Source of the DNA: Acidobacteriota bacterium
Lineage (GTDB): Bacteria > Acidobacteriota > Vicinamibacteria > Marinacidobacterales > Marinacidobacteraceae
Direction: 5' to 3'
Length of the DNA stretch: 64,000 nucleotides
Assembly: GCA_022822745.1 (NCBI GenBank)
Contig: JAJEAO010000033.1
Location: 16,630 to 80,629 of the forward strand
In this document: in pieces, positions 20,191 through 29,082 of the stretch
Numbering within the stretch: the first letter of the stretch is position 1
How the letters are laid out: each line of letters begins with the position of its first letter
Program-made: the position numbers and the translations under genes
Notes under the pieces: generated by a model
What the model saw: the letters and a program-made list of their open reading frames with translations, nothing else
Databases searched by the model: none
What the model was told of the DNA's origin: nothing

Positions 20191-21414
20191 GTGCCCGGTC
20201 TGGCGCCGGGGCCGTCCGTCTCGGAAGCGCGGGAGCTCTTCCCCGGCGCCTCCCTTCGGCCCTATCTGAACGTCGGGCAGCGCAGCCTCCTCGCGGCGCC
20301 GGTGCGCGCGGCCGTCCGGGGGTTTCTCGACCGCTGGGAGCGCGGAGAGCCCGACAAGGAGAGCCTGTTCCAGGCGCTTGAGCGGGCGCGGGTCCGGTTC
20401 GCCCGGCTCATCGGGGCGCACCCGGACGAGGTGGCCTGGATCAAGAACGTCACCGAGGGGTTCAACCTCTTCCTGAGCTCGCTCGAATGGCGTCCGGGTG
20501 ACGAAGTCGTCCATTGCCCCGACCTCGAGCATCCGGCCAACCTGCTTCCCTGGCAGAACCTGGCCGCCCGGAGGGGCGTGAGGCTCGTGCCGGCGCCGGC
20601 GGACCGCGGCCGGCTCCCCTCCGGGCGGGTCGCCGAGGCGGTCGGGCCGCGCACCCGGGTCGTGACGGTCTCGACCGTCACCTTCGCTCCCGGGTTCGAG
20701 ACGGATCTCGGGCCCCTGCGGGAGGCGTGTCGCGAACACGGCGCGCTCCTCCTGCTCGACGCGGCGCAGAGCGTGGGGACGCTGCGCGCCGACGTGAGGC
20801 GCATGGGGTGCGACATGCTCGCGGTGGCCACCCAGAAGGGGCTTCTCGCCACCTACGGGGCGGGGTTCCTGTTCGTCCGCCGGGAGCTGGCGGAGTCGTT
20901 GGTCCCCGCGGCGCTCGGGCGGTTCGGCGTGGTCGGCGAGGGGTCCGAGGAACAGGTTCCCGAGACCCACCTGCCGCACGGAGGCATCGCCTACGCGGCC
21001 GGCGCGCGCCGCTTCGAGCTGGGGAACTTCAACTACCTCGGCGCGGTGGCGGCGGAAGCCGGGCTGGAGATCCTGGAGCGCTTCGGGGCGGAGCCCGTGG
21101 ACCGCCACAACCGGGCTCTGGCGGCGCGGCTGGCGGGAGGATTCCTCGAGCTGGGCCTTCCGGTTGCCGGGGGACCGCCGGGGCCGCACCTGGGCCACAT
21201 CGTCTCCGTCGGCGAGGTGGGCGCCGGCGCCCACGACACGGTGGAGGATCCCCGGATGGAGTCCCTCCACCGGCGCCTGGCCGGCGCGCGCATCGAGCAC
21301 AGCGTGCGGCGGGGGATCCTCCGGTTCGCCGTCCACCTCTACAACGACGAGTCCGATGTGGATCGGACGCTGGAGGAGACCGGGCGCTGGCTCCGGAGCC
21401 GCCCCGCCGGCTGA
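20191..21414 (+). CDS. Class V aminotransferase / cysteine desulfurase-like PLP enzyme
   Basis: A 407-residue PLP enzyme of aminotransferase class V. Landmarks: VTEGFNLFLSSL (cofactor phosphate loop), CPDLEHPANLLPWQ, STVTFAPGFETDL, LLLDAAQSVG (PLP-ring Asp) and Schiff-base Lys216 in VATQKGLLATYG. The C-terminal small domain ends near LRFAVHLYNDESDVDRTLE. Unlike the 5060 gene, all catalytic positions are present. Members include cysteine desulfurases, isopenicillin-N epimerase-like proteins and aminotransferases of unclear substrate; I cannot choose among them. GTG start 3 bp after the DAACS symporter stop implies co-transcription. Confidence 0.88.
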   Translation: MPGLAPGPSVSEARELFPGASLRPYLNVGQRSLLAAPVRAAVRGFLDRWERGEPDKESLFQALERARVRFARLIGAHPDEVAWIKNVTEGFNLFLSSLEWRPGDEVVHCPDLEHPANLLPWQNLAARRGVRLVPAPADRGRLPSGRVAEAVGPRTRVVTVSTVTFAPGFETDLGPLREACREHGALLLLDAAQSVGTLRADVRRMGCDMLAVATQKGLLATYGAGFLFVRRELAESLVPAALGRFGVVGEGSEEQVPETHLPHGGIAYAAGARRFELGNFNYLGAVAAEAGLEILERFGAEPVDRHNRALAARLAGGFLELGLPVAGGPPGPHLGHIVSVGEVGAGAHDTVEDPRMESLHRRLAGARIEHSVRRGILRFAVHLYNDESDVDRTLEETGRWLRSRPAG

Positions 21415-21527
21415 CGGAAGCTCGGACGGAAGCCCTGACGGAAGGGGAGTCTCCTACAATCCGGCGAAAGTCTCGACCCCCGCTCCCGTGCCGGGGTTCC
21501 CGCCCAGCGCCAACAGGAGGAACTGCC

Positions 21528-22025
21528 ATGCGCCGGACCGCTCTTGCGACTCTCGCCTGTCTCGTCGTGGCCACGCTCGCCGTCGGTCACCCCCACTTCA
21601 ACAAGACCGTCAGCACCACGATCGGCGAGGTCGACGTCAGCGTGGCCTACAACTCGACCGACGCGAACATGGAGCATGTCGCCGCGGTGGAGCCGGGGAC
21701 GTTCGTGAGCCCGCGCGGGCCGCGCCTGAACCTCTCCGCGGACGTGATGGCCGGGGACGTCAGCATCGCCGCCGGCGAGTACACGATCGGCGTGATCCAG
21801 GGCGATGACGGCTCGTGGACGATGGCTCTCCACGAGGGGCGGATCCCCAGGGGCGAGATGCCGGACATGGCCAAGGTCATGAAACTCGACTCGCGCTACT
21901 CGGAGGACATGGGGACCGCGGATCACATGCTGATCGACATCACGGCGGGCTCCGGCGATTTCGCCGGAAAGCCGGTTCTGACGATCCACTTCGGCGGGAT
22001 GCACCTCCAGGCGGCTCTGGGATAG
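21528..22025 (+). CDS. DUF2911-like exported protein
   Basis: A 165-residue protein with AGGAGG (21515-21520) seven bases before the ATG and a signal peptide ending near LAVGH. The central part (LSADVMAGDVSIAAGEYTIG, then GSWTMALHEG) matches the beta-sandwich pattern of DUF2911 proteins, which typically read 'GGKxLPAGTYSLFTIP...W'. The N-terminal active-looking part of classic DUF2911 is shortened. The C-terminus (GKPVLTIHFGGMHLQAALG) is a beta strand. It may be periplasmic or surface-exposed; function is unknown. A TACAAT hexamer at 21455-21460 could serve as its -10 element. Confidence 0.75.
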   Translation: MRRTALATLACLVVATLAVGHPHFNKTVSTTIGEVDVSVAYNSTDANMEHVAAVEPGTFVSPRGPRLNLSADVMAGDVSIAAGEYTIGVIQGDDGSWTMALHEGRIPRGEMPDMAKVMKLDSRYSEDMGTADHMLIDITAGSGDFAGKPVLTIHFGGMHLQAALG

Positions 22026-22320
22026 ATCGAGGGCCCTGGCGCGCCGGGCCGGCTCTCTCCGCGTAGAAGCTCCGGTCCGGCGGGCGCGCTCCACGCAGGA
22101 GCTCCGGTCCTGCCGGGGCGCCGTGGCGAAACTCGCGCCGACGCCCCGGTCGCGGGTTTCTCGTCCCCGGCTTCCCTTCTGCGTCCGAGTGGTCGCAGTC
22201 GGCCGCAGCCGGTTCCGGGCGTCCGCATCGCCGGAGCGCCCATCCGCCGTTCAGCGACTTCCGGCGAACCGAAGCCGTCCGGAGGAATCCGGGCTCCCGG
22301 AGCGCTCCATCGGGAAGCCG

Positions 22321-22399
22321 GTCAGCGGGAGCAGAGCGCGCCGGCGGGGAGCGGGTCAGCAGAAGCAGAGCGCGCCGGCGGGGAGCGGGTCAGCAGGAG
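22321..22399. repeat. 34-bp tandem repeat, two full copies and a partial third
   Basis: GTCAGC(G/A)GGAGCAGAGCGC-type units start at 22321, 22355 and 22389 (period 34 bp). The first two are nearly identical over the GCGCGCCGGCGGGGAGCGG part. The array fills part of the 364-bp gap 22026-22389, which also shows an older, diverged ~33-bp duplication (about 22060-22126) and nothing else. The third, partial copy runs into the stop of the small Cys-rich ORF on the minus strand. Confidence 0.75.
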
Positions 22400-22563
22400 T
22401 AGAGGACGCAGGCGCCGACCAGCAGGCACAGGCCGAGAAAGCACCCGCAACCGAGGAACGAATTCCCCGCGCTGCGCGGCGTCGTCCGTCGCCGGCCGGT
22501 CCGCCAGGCGCCGCCGGTCTTGGAGACCGGCCCGCCGCGCTCCCGACCGGTCGCGAGGGCCAC
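22390..22563 (-). CDS. Possible 57-residue Cys-rich membrane mini-protein
   Basis: A short frame opening with GTG at 22563, 16 bp downstream of the selenoprotein stop on the same strand. The first ~33 residues are basic (WRTGRRRTTPRS). The last ~24 are a hydrophobic segment with five cysteines (FLGCGCFLGLC, then VGACVLYSC) ending at TGA 22390. The hydrophobic character and C/G third positions look like coding sequence rather than chance. No clear Shine-Dalgarno is present; weak GGCGG lies upstream. If real, it would be a tail-anchored partner of the PCYCGC selenoprotein. The call is tentative. Confidence 0.4.
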   Translation of the reverse strand: MALATGRERGGPVSKTGGAWRTGRRRTTPRSAGNSFLGCGCFLGLCLLVGACVLYSC

Positions 22564-22579
22564 GGCGTCCGCCGGGCGC

Positions 22580-23176
22580 TCAGCGCAGGGCGATTCCGGT
22601 GAACTCGTGCTGGCTGATGGCCTCGCGGATCTCTTCGGGGGTGGCGCCTTCGTCCGTCATCTGCTCAGCCAGGAGGACCTCCTGGAGACAGGTGCTTCAA
22701 GTCGCGGCGTGGTCGTCCACATAGCAGTCGAGCAGGCTCCCGTGGTCCGTCTGGACGCCGTGGCAGCCGCACAGACAGGGAAGCTGCACCAGGATCTCGG
22801 GAATCTCCTTCGCGATCTGGTAGGCCTTCTGCAGCGTCTCGTTCGAGTAGGTGCTCGGCGGGAGCGTCACCGGGAACGGCCGGGCCTCTTCCGCCGAGTC
22901 GTAGTAGGGGAAGGGCTTCGCCGGCGCGGAAGGGGACTGGGCGGCGGCGACAGCGGCCGAGGCGGCGCTCTCCACGGTGTTGTCCCCGGAAACCGCCATG
23001 AAGAAGACGACGGCCCCCACGGCGAGAACTCCGATCGCGACGAACGGCAGCCACCCGAGCCGTCCGCCTCGCTCGAGGCCGGAAGGGCTGGCCGGTTCGG
23101 GCGGCGGGGGCGCGACGGGGCGGCGGGGCAGCTTGGATCGGGCGGAGGAGCGACGCTTCGGCATGATGAACCCCAT
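22580..23176 (-). CDS. Membrane-anchored PCYCGC-motif selenoprotein (in-frame UGA at 22697-22699)
   Basis: A 198-residue protein read through one UGA. A basic Pro-rich N-terminus and a single membrane helix (about residues 42-62) place the rest outside the cytoplasm. The conserved domain has CLCGC (Cys134, 136, 138) plus His139, Cys151 in LLDCYVDDHAAT, then the UGA as residue 160, followed by Ser-Thr-Cys163. Family relatives have CxxC at this spot, so UGA replaces the first Cys to give UxxC, a typical redox motif. The frame continues 38 conserved-looking codons (LQEVLLAEQM, then TPEEIREAI) to a second TGA at 22580. A SECIS-like hairpin follows the UGA. ATG 23164 is an alternative start. Function: probable redox or metal-handling protein. 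Confidence 0.85.
22669..22699 (-). promoter_or_regulatory. Bacterial SECIS-like element after the UGA of the PCYCGC selenoprotein
   Basis: On the minus strand the UGA is followed by 11 nt, then the perfect 6-bp stem CCAGGA/UCCUGG closing a GGUCC loop (22675-22679). The apical GGUC and the 17-nt distance from UGA match the E. coli fdhF SECIS (GGUCU loop about 18 nt after UGA), the site bound by SelB. Confidence 0.8.
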
Positions 23177-23198
23177 ATCCTAGCCAACCTCACACCCG

Positions 23199-25274
23199 AT
23201 GGAAGAGAACCCGCCTCCCGGACCGGATCGGTCCCCCGTCGCCGGCTGGCTCGCCGGCGCCGCCGTGTTCCTCGGCGCCCTCCTGGTCTTCGTGGTCCAG
23301 CCGATGGTCGCGAAGCCGCTCCTCGCCTGGTACGGCGGCGCCCCCATGGTGTGGGCGGTGGCGCTGTTCTTCTTCCAGACCGCGCTGCTGCTCGGGTATC
23401 TGGGGGCTCATCTCCTCGTCACCCGGCTGCGGCCGGGAGCCCAGCGGATCGCGCACGCCGGGATCCTGCTCCTCGCGCTCGTCAGCCTGCCGCCTCTCGC
23501 CGACGCGGCGTGGGCGCCGGCGGGAGGCGAGGCGCCGGCGGGCCGGATCCTCCTGACGCTGCTGGCCTCGGTCGGCCTCCCCTTCGTCGTGGCGGCGGCG
23601 ACGACGCCGCTCGTGTCGGCGTGGGTGGCGGCGTCCCGGCGCGCCGAGGGCGATCCCGGGGTCTATCGCCTCTACGCGCTCTCGAACGCCGGATCGCTGC
23701 TCGGCCTCGCGCTCTATCCGCTCGTGCTGGAGCCCTTTTCCGGCCTGGCGCAGCAGGGGCGGCTGTGGAGCGGGGTCTTCGTCCTGTGGCTGATCGCGTC
23801 GGTCGCCGCCGGGTGGTTCACGCTGGCGGGCGCCGATCGGTCGGCGACGCCCGCGCGCCGCGCGGGGAGCGGGTTCCACGGCGTCCCGGCGGGCCTCGCC
23901 GCGATGGGGTCTCTCGTGCTCGTCGCGGTCACGACCCACCTGACCCGGGACGTGGCCGCCTCGCCGTTTCTGTGGACGGTTCCGCTCGCCGTCTATCTGC
24001 TGACCTTCATCCTCGCGTTCCGGGGCGGCGTCCCCTACCCGCGGCGGCTCCTTCCGCCACTCGTCGTGGCCTCCTCGCTCGCGTGTCTGGCTGTCTGGTT
24101 CCAGGACATCACCTACGGCCTCGACCGGGCGCCGTTCGCTCACGCAGCGGCCGGCATGCTGTTCCTGTTCACCGCCGGCTGGGCGCTCCACGGCGAGATC
24201 GCCCGTCGGAAACCGGCGCCGTCGGGGCTCACCGGGTTCTATCTCTCGGTCACCGCCGGCGGCGCGGCGGGAGGGCTCGTGGCGTCCCTCGCGAGCCCGC
24301 TCGTGTTCCCGAACCTCTGGGAGTACCCGCTCGCGCTGGCTCTGGCGCCGGCGGCGGTCGCGTTCGCCCGGGGGCGGCCGCAGTTCGTGGCCCGGATCGT
24401 TCTCAGCGGAACGACGGGCCTCGCGATCGCGGTCACGGCCCTCGAGCACCAGCGGCCGCTCGTCTCCGGGCGCAACTTCTTCGGCGTCGTGCGGGTCATG
24501 GAGGCCTATCCCGACACGCCGGAGTGGCGGCGGGACATCTGGCACGGGGGCATCGGCCACGGAACCCAGTACCTCGCTCCGACCCGCCGCCGGGAACCCA
24601 CGCTCTACTACTACGACGGCACCGGCATCGCGGCCGCCGTGACCCGACATCCGAAGCGCGCCGGCGGCTTTCCGATGCGGGTCGCCGTCGTGGGACTGGG
24701 GGCCGGATCCCTCGCCGTGTACGGCGAACGGGGCGACCTGTTCCGCTTCTACGAGATCGACCCCCAGGTGGAGGACCGCGCGCGCGACTACTTCACCTAC
24801 CTGGAGGACACCCCGGCGAACGTCGAGGTCGTCCTCGGGGACGGCCGGCTGAGTCTCTCCCGCGAGGCGGAGCGGGAGGAGCCCGGATGGGACCTGCTCG
24901 TGCTCGACGCCTTCTCCGGCGACGCCATCCCGGTCCACCTGCTCACGGCGGAGGCGTTCGACCTCTACCGGCGGCGGCTGGCGCCCGGGGGCGTCCTCGC
25001 GGTCCACATCTCGAACCGTCATGTGGACCTCGCCCCGGTGGTGCGGGCCCACGCCCGCCGCCTCGATCTCATGTCGCTGCTGACCGTGAGCGAGCCGGAT
25101 CAGGACCGTCTTCGCTACACCGCGACCTGGATCCTCCTGAGCGCGAACAGCGACTTCATCACGGACCCGGCCGTCCTCGGCCGCGCCGAGCCGTGGACGG
25201 GGGAGGCGGTGGAGCCCGGCCCCCGCCACCAGTGGACCGACGACTACTCGAATCTCCTCGGCGTTCTGCGCTGA
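23199..25274 (+). CDS. Membrane-fused spermidine synthase-like protein
   Basis: A 691-residue fusion. The first ~420 residues have about ten to twelve transmembrane helices, opening with FLGALLVFVVQPMVAKPLL, common to this family. The rest is a Rossmann-type spermidine synthase/methyltransferase-like domain: RVAVVGLGAGSLA (nucleotide-binding), FYEIDPQVEDRARDYF, VVLGDGRLSL and LLVLDAFSGDAIPVHLLT. Such fused proteins are often annotated as spermidine synthases, but real polyamine activity is rarely shown. It ends SNLLGVLR, the usual DDYSNLL tail. It is transcribed away from the selenoprotein gene, with 22 bp between the start codons. Confidence 0.88.
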   Translation: MEENPPPGPDRSPVAGWLAGAAVFLGALLVFVVQPMVAKPLLAWYGGAPMVWAVALFFFQTALLLGYLGAHLLVTRLRPGAQRIAHAGILLLALVSLPPLADAAWAPAGGEAPAGRILLTLLASVGLPFVVAAATTPLVSAWVAASRRAEGDPGVYRLYALSNAGSLLGLALYPLVLEPFSGLAQQGRLWSGVFVLWLIASVAAGWFTLAGADRSATPARRAGSGFHGVPAGLAAMGSLVLVAVTTHLTRDVAASPFLWTVPLAVYLLTFILAFRGGVPYPRRLLPPLVVASSLACLAVWFQDITYGLDRAPFAHAAAGMLFLFTAGWALHGEIARRKPAPSGLTGFYLSVTAGGAAGGLVASLASPLVFPNLWEYPLALALAPAAVAFARGRPQFVARIVLSGTTGLAIAVTALEHQRPLVSGRNFFGVVRVMEAYPDTPEWRRDIWHGGIGHGTQYLAPTRRREPTLYYYDGTGIAAAVTRHPKRAGGFPMRVAVVGLGAGSLAVYGERGDLFRFYEIDPQVEDRARDYFTYLEDTPANVEVVLGDGRLSLSREAEREEPGWDLLVLDAFSGDAIPVHLLTAEAFDLYRRRLAPGGVLAVHISNRHVDLAPVVRAHARRLDLMSLLTVSEPDQDRLRYTATWILLSANSDFITDPAVLGRAEPWTGEAVEPGPRHQWTDDYSNLLGVLR

Positions 25275-25361
25275 TCGGGCGTGGATCCGGCCGGCGAGCG
25301 CGCCGGGACGCGGAAACCCCTTACAATTGAGCGGCTTCGAGTTCTACCTGGAGGGATCCCC

Positions 25362-27389
25362 GTGAAAACAAGAGTTGCCGTCACCCTGCTTCTCGCGTCG
25401 CTCCTCGCGACCGTCGCGATCGCCCAGAACCGCGACCAGCCCGAGGGACAGTGGCGCTACCAGAGCGGGGACGCGTGGGGCACGCGCTACTCCCCGCTCG
25501 CCGATGTGAACGCCGGGAACTTCGAGGATCTCCAGGTGGCGTGGATCTGGCGGGGCGACAATTTCGGCCCCAAGGTCAGCTATCTCTCGAAGTCCACCCC
25601 CAGCTACATCGACGGGAAGCTGTTCACCGTCGTGGGCTATCGCCGCGCCGTGGTCGCCATGGATCCCGCGACCGGGGAGACGCTGTGGACCTACAGCGAG
25701 CCGCACACCAGGCGGTTCGAGGAATCCATGCGCTCCAGCTACGGCAAGGGCGTCGGCTACGCCCACCTGGACGGCCGGCTGGTGATCTACGTGATCAGCC
25801 CCGGGTTCTTCCTCCACGCGCTCGACGGGGAGACCGGTCGGCACATCGAGGGCTTCGGCAGCAAGGTGGACATCCCCGGTTTCCCCGAGACCGGCGTCGT
25901 GGACCTCCTGGCGGACATGGGGCACAACTACGACCCCTACGAGGGGCTGCCCCCGACGGTGGGCTACATCACGAGTTCCTCCCCGCCGATCGTCGTGAAC
26001 GGAACCGTCGTGATCGGGAACTCCCACGCGCAGGGCTACCACCAGACCCGGATCGAGAACGTCCCCGGCGACATCCTCGCCTACGACGCCCGGACCGGCC
26101 AGCACAAGTGGAAGTTCCACGTGATCCCGCAGTCCGAGGACGAGTTCGGCATGGACACGTGGGAGAACGACGCCTGGCGGTGGACCGGTGATGTCTCCTC
26201 GTGGGCCCCGCTCTCGGCGGATCTCGACCGCGGCATCGTCTATATCCCGACGAACGCCCCGACGATCGACTTCTACGGCGGTTTCCGCCCGGGCGACAAC
26301 CTGTTCGGGACCAGCGTGATCGCGCTGGATGCGGATACCGGCGAGCGCGTCTGGCACTTCCAGACCACGCACCACCCGATCTGGAACTACGACCTGCCGA
26401 ACATTCCGATCCTCGCCGACGTGACCGTGAACGGCGAGAAAGTCCCGATGGCGATCCAGACCACGAAGCAGGGGCTCACCTTCGCCTTCAACCGGGAGAC
26501 CGGCGAACCGGTGTGGCCCATCGAGGAGCGACCGGTCCCGGCTTCGATCGTGCCGGGCGAGAAGCTCGCCGAGACGCAGCCGTTCCCGACGGTGCCGCTG
26601 CCCACCGAGCCGCTCGACCTGAGCGACGAGCACCTGAACAACCTCACGCCGGAGATCCACGAGAAGGCGAAGGCCATCGTGAGCGAGTACCGGGTGGGCG
26701 GTCCCTACATGCCGCCGATCCCGAAGGGCTACGACGAGAACAGGGGCTGGATCGCCTGCGGCAGCACCTCCGGAGTGAACATCACCCACCCGGCCGCCAT
26801 GGACCCCGAGACGGGCATCCTCTACCAGTCCTCCGGACCGAACTGCTCCGGTCGGATCGTCCAGCCGGGCGTGGACGCGGACCGGCCGGTCCACGAATGC
26901 ACCTCGCCCACCGGCAAGTGCACCACGATCGGGGAGACGGTGTCGGACTGGGTGAACTACCGCACGATCGGCGTGCCGGGTCCCGACGGACTCCCGATCT
27001 ACCGGCCGCCGTGGAGCCGCGTCACCGCGATCGACATGAACACCGGGGAGCACCTCTGGTGGGTGCCGGTCGGCGAGGCGAACGATCGCATCAGGAACAA
27101 CCCGGCCCTCGCGGGCGTGGACCTCTCGATGACCGGCGGGCAGGGGCGCGCGATTCTCATGGTGAGCGGGGATCTCCTGCTCACGACGGAGGGCATGCGG
27201 GGAGCGCCCATCCTGAACGCCCACGACAAGCGGACCGGCGAGAAGGTCGGGAGCGTCGAGCTGCCTGCGCCGGGGATGTACGGGATGATGACCTACCGGC
27301 ACGAGGGCCGGCAGTACATCCTCGTCCAGACCGGCGAACGCGGCGCCCTCCCCGAGTCCTACACCGCGCTCGCCCTCCCGAGCAACTAG
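25362..27389 (+). CDS. PQQ-dependent quinoprotein dehydrogenase (membrane/periplasmic)
   Basis: A 675-residue quinoprotein with an eight-bladed PQQ propeller. GTG 25362 follows GGAGGG (25350-25355) and gives a signal peptide ending ATVAIAQN. Propeller signatures: QWRYQSGDAWGTRYSPL, then NFEDLQVAWIW, WTYSEPH, then GYAHLDGRLVIY, FHVIPQSEDEFGMDTW, WHFQTTHHPIWNYDLPN and VTAIDMNTGEHLWWVPVGE. It resembles glucose/quinate or alcohol dehydrogenases that pass electrons from PQQ to the respiratory chain; no heme c motif (CxxCH) is present. Substrate is unknown. A TACAAT sequence at 25322-25327 is a candidate -10 box. Confidence 0.92.
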   Translation: MKTRVAVTLLLASLLATVAIAQNRDQPEGQWRYQSGDAWGTRYSPLADVNAGNFEDLQVAWIWRGDNFGPKVSYLSKSTPSYIDGKLFTVVGYRRAVVAMDPATGETLWTYSEPHTRRFEESMRSSYGKGVGYAHLDGRLVIYVISPGFFLHALDGETGRHIEGFGSKVDIPGFPETGVVDLLADMGHNYDPYEGLPPTVGYITSSSPPIVVNGTVVIGNSHAQGYHQTRIENVPGDILAYDARTGQHKWKFHVIPQSEDEFGMDTWENDAWRWTGDVSSWAPLSADLDRGIVYIPTNAPTIDFYGGFRPGDNLFGTSVIALDADTGERVWHFQTTHHPIWNYDLPNIPILADVTVNGEKVPMAIQTTKQGLTFAFNRETGEPVWPIEERPVPASIVPGEKLAETQPFPTVPLPTEPLDLSDEHLNNLTPEIHEKAKAIVSEYRVGGPYMPPIPKGYDENRGWIACGSTSGVNITHPAAMDPETGILYQSSGPNCSGRIVQPGVDADRPVHECTSPTGKCTTIGETVSDWVNYRTIGVPGPDGLPIYRPPWSRVTAIDMNTGEHLWWVPVGEANDRIRNNPALAGVDLSMTGGQGRAILMVSGDLLLTTEGMRGAPILNAHDKRTGEKVGSVELPAPGMYGMMTYRHEGRQYILVQTGERGALPESYTALALPSN

Positions 27390-27575
27390 CTGGAGCGGAT
27401 TCCTCGCGCCCGGTTCGGGCGGTGATCCAGACCAGTGATGGATCGTCCGCTCGCCGCGCTCCGGGAGGCCGTCCCGAGACCAACGGGCTGACCGGATCTC
27501 TCGCTCCGGCGCGCCGCCCCGAACGGCGCGCCGGGGGGGCCCGGGCTCGGTCGCTGGGGTCCAGCGGATAAGCCG

Positions 27576-27635
27576 TCCGTCGTGACGGATGGACTTCTTT
27601 CGCACACATTATGGGATTACAGATAATCCCTGTGC
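27576..27635. promoter_or_regulatory. Strong inverted repeats in an AT-richer stretch before the broken ATPase gene
   Basis: Two palindromic structures lie side by side: TCCGTC-GT-GACGGA (27576-27589), and GGGATTA-CAGA-TAATCCC (27613-27630) flanked by GCACA (27602-27606) and TGTGC (27631-27635), which are also complementary. The region is much less GC-rich than its surroundings. It could be an operator, a processed RNA hairpin or the end of an acquired segment. Confidence 0.5.
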
Positions 27636-27652
27636 GCATGATGTGAGAGTCC

Positions 27653-29064
27653 ATGCTCTTCCTGACCTGAATCGCGTCGCCGAGTTGCGTCGTCTCGATG
27701 CCGCGCTCCAGCGCCCCGACGGGTTCGCCGCGATCTGGGGCCGCCGACGGGTCGGCAAGTCCCGGCTTCTCCTCGAGTGGTGCGCCTCCCGCGAAGGCCT
27801 CTACACCGTGGCGGATGGCTCCGCGGCGCCCGTCCAGCGCCGCTACCTCGCCGGCGAAGTGGCCCGGCGGTTTCCCGGGTTTTCGAGCGTGGAGTACCCG
27901 GACTGGAGCAGTCTTCTGGATCGTTTCCGCGCCGAAGCGGTGGCCTCCGGCTGGCGCGGCCCCTGGGTCGTGGACGAACTCCCGTACCTGATCGCGAGCG
28001 ACCGTTCTCTTCCGAGCGCACTGTAGCGCTGGCTGGATGCCCCCGGACCGCGTCCCTGCCTGGTCGTGTGCGGCTGGAGCCTCCGCATGATGCAAGGAGC
28101 CGTCCTCGATGCCGCGGCGCCGCTCTACGGCCGGGCTTCCCAGGCGTTCGGCGTTCGCCCGCTGGCCCCCGGCCACATCCGGGATGTGCTGCCGGGAGCG
28201 TCACCATGGGACCGGGTCGCCTTCTACGCCGCCTGGGGCGGCATGCCGCGGTACTGGGAGCTCGCCGAGTCCCACGGCGTCCGCATCGAAGCCGCGGTGG
28301 ACGATCTCGTCCTCGATCCGTCGGGACCGCTTCATCGCGAGCCGAATCGCCTTCTGCGGCAGGAAATCCCTCCCGCCACATCGCTGCGACCCGTCCTCGA
28401 CGTCATCGGCGCCGGCGCCCATCGCCTGAGCGAGATCGCCGGGCGTCTGGGCCGGCCTGCCACCAGCCTCACCGGGCCCGTGGCCGCTCTCCAGGAGATG
28501 GAGATGGTGCGACGAGACACGCCGTTCGGCAGTCCGCCGCGCTCCGGGAAACGCAGCCTCTACTGCCTGGCCGATCCGTTCCTGAGGTTGTGGTTCCGGG
28601 TCGTCGCCCCCCGCCAGGCGGCGCTCGCCGCATCTCCGGCGGATACCCGCATCAGGTGGTGGCGTCGGGCCCGGCGGTCCCTCGAGGCCACGGCGTGGGA
28701 GGAACTGTGCCGGATGGCGGTTCCGCGGCTCCACCGCGCCTCGAGCCCGCTGGGCGAACTCGGCCCCTGGCGCCCTGCAGCGCGCTACTGGCGCGGCGCC
28801 GAATCCGGGCTGGACATCGTGGCGCTCTCGGTGCACGGTGAGCGACTGCTGATCGGGGAGGCGAAGTGGAGGCGCGGCCAGCGGCTTCGGTTTCATCCCC
28901 TCCCGGGGAGGGGACTGCCTCCGGGGCTCCAGGCGTGGATGCGAGCCCGGTCCCGACCGCCCGACCTGGTGCTCGCGCGGTTCGCGCCCGAGGAGACCGC
29001 CTCCTCCGAGGCGGACGGCGTCCTCACCGTGGGAGCGAAGACGGTGCTCGAGGCGCTGGCCTGA
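27653..29064 (+). pseudogene. Broken AAA-type ATPase with DUF234-like C-terminal domain
   Basis: The sequence encodes a NRVAELRRLDAAL...GRRRVGKSRLLLEWC ATPase (Walker A), Walker B in GPWVVDELPYL, then a DUF234-type part (SEIAGRLGRP, YCLADPFLRLWFRV) ending with a nuclease-like DIVALSVHGER...IGEAKW. It is interrupted by an in-frame TAG at 28024-28026, where relatives would read Gln (LPSAL-Q-RWLD), so a single CAG-to-TAG change explains it. The natural-looking start ATG 27653 (MLF...) is one base out of frame with GACCTGAATCGC at 27664, suggesting a one-base loss too. A Trp replaces Ser at the sensor site (VCGWSLRMMQG). A sequencing error cannot be excluded. Confidence 0.75.
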
Positions 29065-29082
29065 CCGCGAGCCACCCCCCGG

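Noticed and set aside
28024-28026. Amber codon as pyrrolysine.
   Set aside because: No Pyl machinery or downstream signal is seen and a single Gln-to-stop change explains it better.
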